Source of the DNA: Halobacteriales archaeon SW_9_67_25
GTDB taxonomy: Archaea > Halobacteriota > Halobacteria > Halobacteriales > Haloarculaceae
Assembly: GCA_003022745.1 (NCBI GenBank)
Contig: PXSU01000165.1
Coordinates: 1-11,664, forward strand
DNA length: 11,664 bases
Reading direction: 5' to 3'
Shown: in pieces, positions 1 through 5,562 of the stretch
Layout of the letters: each line of letters opens with the position of its first letter
Numbering within the stretch: position 1 is the first letter of the stretch
The notes under the pieces: generated by a model
Databases searched by the model: none
What the model was told of the DNA's origin: nothing
The model's input: only the letters and a program-made list of their open reading frames with translations
Translations under genes and position numbers: made by a program

Positions 1-371
1 GCGCGGTTCTTGACGACCCAGAGGGCGCGGTCGGGGTCCTGGCCAGCCATCTTGTCGAAATCCGGGGGCGCCGCGCGGTGCGTGTCGTTGTTCGAGCGTT
101 CGGCCTTGAGGATCGCGACGACCCTACCGTCGGCGTCGAGCGCGGCCGCATCGAGACGCCCCGCCTCGACCTCGTGGTAGCGACGTACCGTGGTGGCTGC
201 CGACTGGGTATCGGCGACGAGGTCTTGCTCGAAGTAGCGGGCGCCGGCATCGGTCATCGCGACGTGGAGACTCGACTCGCTGAGATCACCCTTGCCGTCG
301 CCGTGAGCGATCCCCTCGCGGTGGTCGATCCCCAGCACGCCCCGGCCCGCGGGCGTTAAATAGAACTGATG
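1..371 (-). pseudogene. N-terminally truncated remnant of a conserved haloarchaeal protein
   Basis: The minus strand is open from 371 to the window edge and reads as a coherent acidic protein of about 123 residues, beginning HQFYLTPAGRGVLGID and including GDLSESSLHVAM, LDADGRVVAILKAERSNND and DFDKMAGQDPDRALWVVKNR. An in-frame TGA at 374-372 stops it upstream, only a few bases after the stop of the neighbouring epimerase gene, and no ATG lies near the conserved start, so the N-terminal part is missing. The C-terminal end runs off the window. From memory, similar segments form the C-terminal part of larger haloarchaeal proteins, some linked to mobile elements; I cannot name the family. The D..G.VV...KAE pattern recalls PD-(D/E)XK nucleases, but this is weak. 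A plus-strand ORF at 78-359 is its shadow. An internal GTG at 338-336 could give a short product, but a decayed remnant is more likely. Confidence 0.6.
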
Positions 372-375
372 TCAC

Positions 376-1377
376 TCACTCGGCGTTCACCCGAATCAGT
401 TCGCGAACGGTATCCTCGACAGTGTGTTCTGCTTCCCATCCGAGAATATCACGCGTCTTGGAAGTATCGACCCTGAAATCGCTCACGAGCGTCTCGTTGC
501 CCCGCGGGTTCTCGACGAGTTCGACGTCGACGTCGATACCAGCTTCCTCGCGAGCGATGGACTGGACGAGTTCGGCGACGGTCATCACGTTCGGGTCCTC
601 GTCGGAAGCAATCTCGTACTTCTCGACGCCACACTCGTCGTGTTCGAGCTGGTCGAGCAGCCGTTCGGAGCTGTGGACGTACGCTCGGGCGACGTCCGTG
701 ACGTGGATGTAGTTGCGCGACTGCGTGCCAGGCTCGTACACCGTGAGCGGATCGCCCGAGAACACGCGTCCGAGGAAGAAGTTGATGACTGTGCCCTTCG
801 TAACCCGCTGCCCGCCGACGTAGTGTTCGCCATAGAGGTTCGACTTGAGGAAGAGATGGGCCGGAAACGCACCGTCGGCAAAGCTCTCGATGGCGCGTTC
901 GCCGAGGAGTTTCGTCCGCCCGTACCAGTTGAACGGATCGCGGGGCTGGTCGACGGTGATGGGGACTGTCTCGGGGTCGCCGAGTACCGCCATACTGAAC
1001 GGAAACGCCAGCGCCGCGCCCGTCTTCCGGCAGAACCACGCGACGTTGTTCGTCCCGGCGACGTTGACCTCGTAGGCCAGGTCGGGATTGTCCTCACAGT
1101 CGTCGACGCCACTGATTGCAGCCAGATGCAACACTACATCGGCCCCCACCAGCGTCGCTTCCAGACGCTCCCGGTTCCGGATATCGACGTGCTGGATGTC
1201 CACGTCACCGACCGAGTCGACCTGTCCGCGGTAGTAATTATCCAGCCCAAGCAGGTTCCACTCGGGGTGTGCCTCCTGGAGTTCGACGAGCACTCGACTG
1301 CCGATGTATCCTGCCGCACCCGTCACTGCGACGGTCGGCTCGCCATCGATCTCCCGTCCACCGCCGTGCTCGCTCAC
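376..1377 (-). CDS. NAD-dependent epimerase/dehydratase (extended SDR), third gene of sugar operon
   Basis: A 333-residue extended short-chain dehydrogenase/reductase, predicted to change a nucleotide-linked sugar with bound NAD in the cytoplasm. The Rossmann motif GAAGYIG is at residues 20-26, an acidic residue follows beta-2 (LDNYYRG, D46), HLAAISG is at 84-90, FPFSM at 125-129 holds the catalytic Ser region, and Tyr152-x-x-x-Lys156 (WYGRTK) is the catalytic pair. Length fits UDP-glucose 4-epimerase or dTDP-glucose dehydratase relatives; the exact substrate cannot be read. The GTG start is chosen because GTGA overlaps the upstream TGA by 4 nt and places the Rossmann motif near the N-terminus. 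Extending the frame to 1797 adds about 140 Arg-rich residues that are antisense shadow of the upstream gene. Translation is probably coupled to the preceding gene. It is last in the operon, next to a gene remnant, so further sugar genes may have been lost. Confidence 0.9.
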   Translation of the reverse strand: MSEHGGGREIDGEPTVAVTGAAGYIGSRVLVELQEAHPEWNLLGLDNYYRGQVDSVGDVDIQHVDIRNRERLEATLVGADVVLHLAAISGVDDCEDNPDLAYEVNVAGTNNVAWFCRKTGAALAFPFSMAVLGDPETVPITVDQPRDPFNWYGRTKLLGERAIESFADGAFPAHLFLKSNLYGEHYVGGQRVTKGTVINFFLGRVFSGDPLTVYEPGTQSRNYIHVTDVARAYVHSSERLLDQLEHDECGVEKYEIASDEDPNVMTVAELVQSIAREEAGIDVDVELVENPRGNETLVSDFRVDTSKTRDILGWEAEHTVEDTVRELIRVNAE

Positions 1378-2336
1378 GGGACGGTCACCGTCGGTTGCGT
1401 CCGCCGCAGTCTCTCTGCCAGGTCGCGAACACCCTCCCGGAGTGTCCACTCCGTCCCGAAGCCCGTCTCGGACAACCGGTCGAAGTTCACGTGATACGAC
1501 GGCCCAGGGTGTTCGTCTTCGAGATACGTGATATCGAGACCGCGTCCCAACTCGTCGCGCACGACTTCTGCAATCTCTTCGATCCGATAATTCTCGTCGT
1601 TCGCGCCCACGTTGTAGACGAGTTGTGGCCACTCGCGCGGGTTCAAAACCGCGTGAGCGTATGCCCTGGCGGCGTCTTCGACGTGGATGAACGGTCGCCA
1701 GTTCGTCCCGTCGCCGTAGACGGTCAGCGGCCGGTCGGTCAGGCCACGGAAGACGAAGTGGTTGACCACCAGATTGAATCGGATGCCGGGTGCCCATCCG
1801 TAGTTCGTGCTCATCCGGAGTGCCGTTCCGTCGATGCCGTACTCCTCGATTGCTTCCTGGAGCAAGCTTTCGGCGGCGACCTTCGATTCGGCGTAGGGAT
1901 TGAGCGGGTTCTGGTCGGTCACCTCGTCGATGTCCCGGCTCGCGACCCGGCCGTAGTTGTTACAGGAGGACGCCAGCACCACCGTTCCGACGTCGAACTT
2001 CCCGGCCGCGGTCAGCACGTTCTCGGTCCCGTCGCGGTTGACCGCCATCGTCTCCCCGCGGCGGTCGTGTGTCGAGGCCGCGCCGGTGATCGCCGCGAGG
2101 TGGACGGCCCGGTCGACCCCTCGCATCGCGCTCTCGACATCGCCGTACTCGCGGACGTCGCCGCGACGGAACGTCAGCCCGTCGTCGATACACCCCGCGA
2201 GGTTCGCCGGCGAGCCAGAGGACAGCGAGTCGAGCACGACGACCTCCCGGACGCGGTCGTCCTCGAGCAACCGGGGCACCAGGGCACTCCCGATGTACCC
2301 ACATCCGCCCGTGACGAGGACGCGCCGGTCACTCAT
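1374..2336 (-). CDS. NAD-dependent epimerase/dehydratase (extended SDR), second gene of sugar operon
   Basis: A 320-residue extended SDR of the NDP-sugar epimerase/dehydratase type. The N-terminus MSDRRVLVTGGCGYIG carries GxxGxxG at residues 10-16, with Asp36 after beta-2, NADP/NAD-binding HLAAITG at 79-85, SSCNNYG at 123-129 and the catalytic Tyr148-x-x-x-Lys152 (NPYAESK). GTNWRPFIHVEDAARAYAHA in the C-terminal half is the usual sugar-nucleotide binding region. The product could be a 4-epimerised or 4,6-dehydrated NDP-sugar; the sequence does not decide. The ATG start overlaps the upstream stop by 8 nt (ATGAGTGA) and the gene ends in a GTGA overlap with the next one, so all three SDR genes are almost certainly co-transcribed and translationally coupled. 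It shows only general family similarity to the third SDR of the operon, so the two probably act on different substrates or steps. Confidence 0.92.
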   Translation of the reverse strand: MSDRRVLVTGGCGYIGSALVPRLLEDDRVREVVVLDSLSSGSPANLAGCIDDGLTFRRGDVREYGDVESAMRGVDRAVHLAAITGAASTHDRRGETMAVNRDGTENVLTAAGKFDVGTVVLASSCNNYGRVASRDIDEVTDQNPLNPYAESKVAAESLLQEAIEEYGIDGTALRMSTNYGWAPGIRFNLVVNHFVFRGLTDRPLTVYGDGTNWRPFIHVEDAARAYAHAVLNPREWPQLVYNVGANDENYRIEEIAEVVRDELGRGLDITYLEDEHPGPSYHVNFDRLSETGFGTEWTLREGVRDLAERLRRTQPTVTVP

Positions 2337-3501
2337 CCTCGGTCAACACCCCCGGGAGGAACCGGTCTTCGTGGGATTCGATGGTCTCCCGGTACTCGAC
2401 GAGCGTCTCGAGGATCGACCGCACGCCCGCCTCGAATGTCGTCGACTGGCCGCCGATCAATTCGGCGTAGCGGTCGTTCTCGATCTCCATCTTGTGGGTC
2501 TCGTCTTCCTCGCGGGGGTTCTCGAAGTGCTCGACGGCCACGTCGAGGTCGAACTCGTCGGACACGTCGGCGATGGTCTCGGCAATCTCGACGATGCTGA
2601 TCGCCCGCGTCACCTGGTTGTAGACGACGTGATCGCCAGGCCGGTCGTCGGGATCGATCAGTGCCAGCCGTGCGAGTCCTTCGACCGCATCCTCCAGGGC
2701 GATGAACGGCTTTCGTTGCTCGCCCTTGCCGTAGACGGTCATCGGGTAGCCGGCGACGGCCTGGGCACAGAAGCGGTGGGCGACGACGCCGAAGTAGTAG
2801 TCGAAGTCAAAGCGGGTCGCAAGCTCGGGCGCGGCTCGCGTCTCCTCCGTGCCGGTCCCGTAGGTGATCGCGGTGCGCACGTCCGAGATCGGGATATCGA
2901 ACTGCGTGTGTGCAAGGCGCATGTTTGCGGCGTCGTGACTCTTGGTCAGGTGATACCAACTCCCTGACATATTTGGGAAGGGTACCTCGTCACGCTCGCC
3001 CTGATTTTCCATGACTGCACCGCCTTCGGGAATGGGGAACTCGGGAGTACCGTAGACCCCTGTAGTTGTCGTTTCGATGAAATGCGTGTCCGTAAGGTCG
3101 TGTTCCTCGAGACCCCACAGCAGGTTCCGCGTGGCCTGCATGTTGTTGTGCTGGGTGTAGTTCGAGCGCTCGCCGTTGATCTGGGAGTAGGGTGCCGACG
3201 GCTGGGCGGCGACGTGGAGGACCGTCTCGGGTTCGTGGACCGAGAGCAGCCTGTCGACGGTCGGTTTGTCCGTCAGATCGCCCTCGACGAAAGAGAGGTT
3301 CGACACGCCGAGCGCCTTTTCGGCGGCGAGGCGGTCGTCCATGCTCACAATAGGGACTGCACTGGTCGATCCGACCGACTCGACCCACTCGCGGCGCGCG
3401 AGGTTATCGACGAGCACGACGCGGTCGTCGGTTCTGGCTGCGGTGCGCAACGTGGTCGGCCAGCCGATGTAGCCGTCACCACCGGTTAGCAGAATCGTCA
3501 T
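2329..3501 (-). CDS. UDP-sulfoquinovose synthase-like SDR (SQD1/Agl3 family)
   Basis: A 390-residue extended SDR, first gene of the operon. It has the marks of the SQD1/Agl3 group, which joins sulfite to UDP-glucose to make UDP-sulfoquinovose: TGGDGYIGWP at residues 6-15 (in most SDRs no Trp follows), SAPYS at 102-106, YTQHNN at 115-120, ETTTTGVYGTP at 143-153 with the active-site Thr at about 145, and WYHLTKSHD at 182-190 with Tyr183 and Lys187. RFCAQA, TVYGKG and NPREEDETH in the C-terminal half also match SQD1 as I recall it. One difference: the plant QRSAPYS motif reads QPSAPYS here, so an Arg near the active site is Pro. The enzyme could therefore make UDP-sulfoquinovose or a related sugar. 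The ATG lies about 30 bp after a TATA-like box, which suggests a leaderless mRNA. The protein would act in the cytoplasm and feed lipid or N-glycan synthesis. Confidence 0.88.
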   Translation of the reverse strand: MTILLTGGDGYIGWPTTLRTAARTDDRVVLVDNLARREWVESVGSTSAVPIVSMDDRLAAEKALGVSNLSFVEGDLTDKPTVDRLLSVHEPETVLHVAAQPSAPYSQINGERSNYTQHNNMQATRNLLWGLEEHDLTDTHFIETTTTGVYGTPEFPIPEGGAVMENQGERDEVPFPNMSGSWYHLTKSHDAANMRLAHTQFDIPISDVRTAITYGTGTEETRAAPELATRFDFDYYFGVVAHRFCAQAVAGYPMTVYGKGEQRKPFIALEDAVEGLARLALIDPDDRPGDHVVYNQVTRAISIVEIAETIADVSDEFDLDVAVEHFENPREEDETHKMEIENDRYAELIGGQSTTFEAGVRSILETLVEYRETIESHEDRFLPGVLTEDE

Positions 3502-3527
3502 AGTTACTCGGGACGTGAGTAAGTAAG

Positions 3528-3535
3528 CTAATAAG
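3528..3535 (-). promoter_or_regulatory. TATA box of the SDR sugar operon
   Basis: The minus strand reads CTTATTAG here, in a locally AT-rich patch. Its centre is about 30 bp before the ATG at 3501, the spacing expected for a leaderless or nearly leaderless haloarchaeal transcript. No Shine-Dalgarno sequence is seen before the ATG, which agrees. Confidence 0.6.
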
Positions 3536-3650
3536 TCTTGTCATCGCTAGTCCCACTCTGCCCGAAAAACGTCCGACGAACCGACGCACACCGGCGTAAA
3601 GTATAGCCAAGCGGCACCGCTAACCTAATTTGTTGAGGTGCCTCGGCGGC

Positions 3651-3840
3651 CAGCCACCGGCAAGAAAGCCCCCGGCCGGCCCCTTTCATAGGGTCGTGCG
3701 TAATTCTTTACCGCCGGGTCATCAGAACCGTCTCGCTTTGGCTCCCGTAGCCTCCGACATCTGGTACGCTGCCGAAAATGGTTACCGAGTAACACAGCGA
3801 GTCCCGGGAGTCGAGCCCGCGGGGGCTTTCCGGTTGGCTG
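3651..3840. repeat. Imperfect long inverted repeat enclosing about 145 bp
   Basis: The left arm starts CAGCCACCGG and continues to GAAAGCCCCCG (3664-3674). The right arm, read on the minus strand, is CAGCCAACCGG followed directly by AAAGCCCCCG. The inner 11 bp match perfectly and the outer 10 or so match with one added base and a 4-base gap. No clear target-site duplication flanks the arms. A MITE-like element or the closing helix of a folded RNA are both possible. Confidence 0.5.
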
Positions 3841-3901
3841 TGACAGACATACAAGCAATCGTCTCGAACCGACTTGTTGGAAGTCACGCTAACTTAGCAC
3901 T

Positions 3902-3929
3902 GCCAGCCAAACGAAGCCAGCCCAACGAA
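3902..3929 (+). repeat. Tandem 14-bp direct repeat next to TATA box
   Basis: Two adjacent units, GCCAGCCAAACGAA and GCCAGCCCAACGAA, differ by one base. The second ends 6 bp before the TATA box at 3936, running into the purine-rich BRE position. This arrangement suits a tandem activator or repressor site for the small gene at 3971. The convergent TrmB-family protein is the nearest candidate regulator, by proximity only. Confidence 0.6.
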
Positions 3930-3935
3930 AAAAGA

Positions 3936-3944
3936 TTTAAATAA
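3936..3944 (+). promoter_or_regulatory. TATA box of the small Cys protein gene
   Basis: TTTAAATAA preceded by the purine-rich CGAAAAAAGA, a strong BRE plus TATA pair. The centre is about 31 bp before the ATG at 3971 and 24 bp before the one at 3964. The first distance fits a leaderless mRNA starting at 3971, and only that frame gives a sensible protein. Confidence 0.7.
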
Positions 3945-3970
3945 TAGCAGAATTACTCAGAAGATGAGTA

Positions 3971-4099
3971 ATGACCGAATCCCGAGCCGAGTCGGACGGC
4001 GTCGGATCGCAGCAAGCCGACCACCTGGACGATGTCGCGGACGGCTGTGGGTGTGCCGAACTCTGGGAACACCTCTCGGAGCGGCGGGCCTCGGACTAG
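3971..4099 (+). CDS. Small conserved haloarchaeal protein with CxC motif (42 aa)
   Basis: A 42-residue acidic protein, MTESRAESDG... ending with DGCGCAELWEHLSERRASD. The C-terminal half, with a Cys-Gly-Cys pair followed by an amphipathic WEHLSERR helix, resembles short haloarchaeal proteins I recall having D-G-x-G-C-x-E-(I/V)-WEHLSE. Their function is unknown to me. Two Cys residues could bind metal only as a dimer or with a partner. The start at 3971 is preferred over the ATG at 3964, which is in another frame giving an Arg-rich shadow, because the strong TATA box sits at the leaderless distance. The gene is convergent with the TrmB-family gene and their stop codons share the palindrome CTAG (4096-4099). 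A tandem repeat lies upstream of its promoter, so regulated expression is likely. Confidence 0.7.
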   Translation: MTESRAESDGVGSQQADHLDDVADGCGCAELWEHLSERRASD

Positions 4100-4887
4100 C
4101 CCGACTGGTCGGGAGACGCGACGGACTCGTGGTCCCAGACGAGGTCGAAGTACCGTTTGAGACCGGCGACCATCGAGCCGTTCTCCGTAATCGCGGCCTG
4201 TCGCATGTGGTTTGGCACCTCCGGTTCCTCGACGAGAAAGATCGCTTCCCCGGAGTCGTACTCCATGCTCGGGTCGACGATGGTCCCGCGCCAGGGGAGC
4301 CGGTCGGTGCTGAACCGGACGCAGACGTCGGGATACGTCGAGCGGATGTACTCGACGGTGTCGGCCTGGACGGGGCGTTTCTCCGGTGCCAGCAGGTCCG
4401 GGTGGAGAAAGAGCGCGTCGACAGAGACCCGCTCGACGGCCTCGCGGAAGGCCGGTTCGACGGCCTCGAAGTACGCGAAACTGTTCGTGATAACGTTGAC
4501 CCGCTCGGCAGCCTCGTGGTACAACCGTCTCGTCTCGGACTCGCTGGGGTCCCCGACGTCGACGACGTGGAACAGTTCCTCGGTCGGCGTGACTTCCTTG
4601 TGTGCCCGTTCGTAGCGGGGCTGAAACTCGGCGAGAAACGCCTCGCGTACCTCCGCGATGTCCCGGCGGAACTGCTCGAACTCCTGGCGCCGGTTCTCGG
4701 CGGCACGCTCCATGATCTCCGCCGGTGACTTCGGCTTGTACTCCTTGGGGCGGCCGGGAATCACTTCGACGAACCCGCGGTCGGCAAGCGAGTCCAGCAC
4801 GCCGTACCCCCGCGCTTTCGGAATACCGGCTGCCTCCGCGAGGTGTACCGATAGGTCCCGTCCGGTGTAAAATCCTGCCGGTCTCAC
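4096..4887 (-). CDS. TrmB-family winged-helix transcription regulator
   Basis: A 263-residue DNA-binding regulator as given here. The HTH covers about residues 7-50: YTGRDLSVHLAEAAGIPKAR, then YGVLDSLADRGFVEV and the wing GRPKEYKP. A helical linker with many charged residues follows (54-100), then a C-terminal sensor domain that ends in ITENGSMVAGLKRYFDLVW, as in haloarchaeal TrmB-like proteins. Ligand unknown; family members often sense sugars. The start is uncertain. GTG at 4887 has GAGGA a few bases upstream and gives a normal length, but lacks the first helix. The frame stays open to a TTG at 5034, passing in frame through the 78-bp palindromic element at 4898-4975. Just upstream of that element the frame reads HAVI, so before insertion it read HAVIEESVRPAGFYTGRDL, a natural helix-1 run. 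The further-upstream Arg-rich part looks out of frame. The gene may be functional from a new start, or recently damaged. Confidence 0.82.
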   Translation of the reverse strand: MRPAGFYTGRDLSVHLAEAAGIPKARGYGVLDSLADRGFVEVIPGRPKEYKPKSPAEIMERAAENRRQEFEQFRRDIAEVREAFLAEFQPRYERAHKEVTPTEELFHVVDVGDPSESETRRLYHEAAERVNVITNSFAYFEAVEPAFREAVERVSVDALFLHPDLLAPEKRPVQADTVEYIRSTYPDVCVRFSTDRLPWRGTIVDPSMEYDSGEAIFLVEEPEVPNHMRQAAITENGSMVAGLKRYFDLVWDHESVASPDQSG

Positions 4888-4897
4888 CGATTCCTCA

Positions 4898-4975
4898 TAC
4901 TGTCGGCTATAAGCCCGTGAGTAATTTCGGCCCCCCGTTGGGCCGAATATCTTCACGTAGTTATAGCCGACAGTA
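4898..4975. mobile_element. MITE-like palindromic element 1 (78 bp), inside TrmB 5' coding region
   Basis: Perfect 15-bp terminal inverted repeats, TACTGTCGGCTATAA at 4898-4912 and its complement at 4961-4975. The interior continues as imperfect arms (GTGA, then TTCGGCC) so that the whole element folds into one hairpin. TCA at 4895-4897 and 4976-4978 gives a 3-bp target duplication; because the ends are themselves TA, a TA duplication cannot be excluded. It has no coding capacity and would need a transposase from elsewhere. A TNA-type 3-bp duplication occurs in some IS5-family subgroups, which makes that origin possible. Insert plus one TCA is 81 nt, a multiple of three, and it leaves the TrmB frame open. 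The repeats contain a TATA-like GGCTATAA on both strands. Confidence 0.8.
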
Positions 4976-5030
4976 TCAATCACGGCGTGCAGTCGCCACG
5001 CTGGTCGCGTGCTGTGCCGTCGTAGCTGTA

Positions 5031-5411
5031 TCAAACGTTACATCCACCGGCATAGGACCGTCCGATGTCGTACTGTGGTGCTCCGACACCGAACACGCGA
5101 ACCGACTCCTCCGCATCGTCCGGGTTGTACGGCCTGATGGGACTGTCCGGCGTGACGACAAAGACTGACTCGGCCGGAACTTCGTACGCCCCCTCGGGCG
5201 TCTCCACGTGGAGCGTCCCCGCGAGCACGTAGAACAGTTCCTCGCGCTGGTGGTGATAGTGGTACTCCTGTGCGAGTTCCTCGCCGGGTGCCACCTCGTA
5301 GACTGCCGCTGCCAGCGTCGACAGTCCAGTCTCCTCCGCGATGGACCGACGGTCACAGGGATACTCCAGCGTGGGATCGAGGTCTGCAGGTTCGACGACG
5401 TGGTAAGACAT
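5031..5411 (-). CDS. Cupin-domain protein
   Basis: A 126-residue single-domain cupin, MSYHVVEPADLD at the N-terminus. Cupin motif 1 spans residues 43-65 with His51, His53 and Glu57 as probable metal ligands (YHYHHQREELFYVLAG). Motif 2 (about 84-96, VVTPDSPIRPYN) lacks the usual His, so metal binding may be incomplete and the role could be small-molecule binding or sugar isomerisation rather than oxygenation. The ATG at 5411 is chosen because the cupin fold starts there and a TATA-like box lies about 29 bp upstream; the frame upstream runs through MITE-like element 2 and is not coding. The C-terminus overlaps a possible original start of the TrmB gene (ATG at 5054, other frame), so the two genes were probably an operon. 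The cupin may act in the same response as the regulator; this is inference. Confidence 0.85.
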   Translation of the reverse strand: MSYHVVEPADLDPTLEYPCDRRSIAEETGLSTLAAAVYEVAPGEELAQEYHYHHQREELFYVLAGTLHVETPEGAYEVPAESVFVVTPDSPIRPYNPDDAEESVRVFGVGAPQYDIGRSYAGGCNV

Positions 5412-5435
5412 GTTCCCGCGTAGGGTCCCAGCCGT

Positions 5436-5444
5436 GGAATATCC
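5436..5444 (-). promoter_or_regulatory. TATA-like box of the cupin gene
   Basis: The minus strand reads GGATATTCC, centred about 29 bp before the ATG at 5411. It is less AT-rich than typical boxes, but it is at the right place and supports that start. Confidence 0.4.
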
Positions 5445-5482
5445 CGTGGTTTGGCGTTTTTCGCGCGGAACTGTGTCTTTCA

Positions 5483-5562
5483 TACGGATTGCTGTAGCTG
5501 TTTTCCAGGTCGACCGCTCGCTGTCCTGCGGTCGATCCGGTAATGAACTACAGCAATCCGTA
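5483..5562. mobile_element. MITE-like palindromic element 2 (80 bp), at the stop codon of mptE
   Basis: Perfect 15-bp terminal inverted repeats, TACGGATTGCTGTAG at 5483-5497 and its complement at 5548-5562. The inner arms pair imperfectly and then perfectly over TCGACCGC (matching GCGGTCGA at 5528-5535), so the element is one long hairpin. TCA flanks both ends (5480-5482, 5563-5565). The right TCA is, on the minus strand, the TGA stop codon of mptE. End pattern, size, fold and flanking TCA agree with element 1, so both belong to one family or to related families. No ORF. Confidence 0.8.

Larger units (their letters stand above)
3536..3935. other. Gene-free region rich in inverted repeats
   Basis: About 400 bp between divergent promoters with no convincing protein on either strand; the short ORFs at 3625-3858 (minus) and 3630-3944 (plus) are Arg/Pro-rich and lack family marks. 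The stretch holds several foldable repeats: GGCACC/GGTGCC at 3613-3618 and 3637-3642, an 11-bp pair at 3664-3674 and 3820-3830, GTTAC/GTAAC at 3781-3793, GACTT/AAGTC at 3871-3885 and GCTAA/TTAGC near 3889-3898. It could encode a structured RNA, be a decayed element or act as a long regulatory region. I recognise no tRNA, SRP RNA or RNase P RNA. Confidence 0.5.

Noticed and set aside
424..1494. Long plus-strand ORF of 356 codons opposite the epimerase gene
   Set aside because: Mirror reading of a GC-rich coding region; the minus strand carries complete SDR motifs.
1116..2600. Plus-strand ORF of 494 codons
   Set aside because: Antisense to two SDR genes; no domain, and its C-terminal part is almost all Arg, Ser and Gly.
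3801..3830. T-arm-like sequence GCGGG-CTCGACT-CCCGG on the minus strand, suggesting a tRNA or tRNA fragment
   Set aside because: No acceptor stem, D-arm or anticodon arm can be found at the right distances, and the stem has a mismatch.
3625..3944. Short ORFs on both strands of the gene-free region (77 and 104 codons)
   Set aside because: Arg/Pro-rich, not acidic, no family motif, no promoter or start at a useful place.
3964..4728. Plus-strand ORF of 254 codons starting at the ATG near the TATA box
   Set aside because: Runs antisense to the TrmB gene; the other frame from 3971 gives a compact, family-like protein at a better promoter distance.
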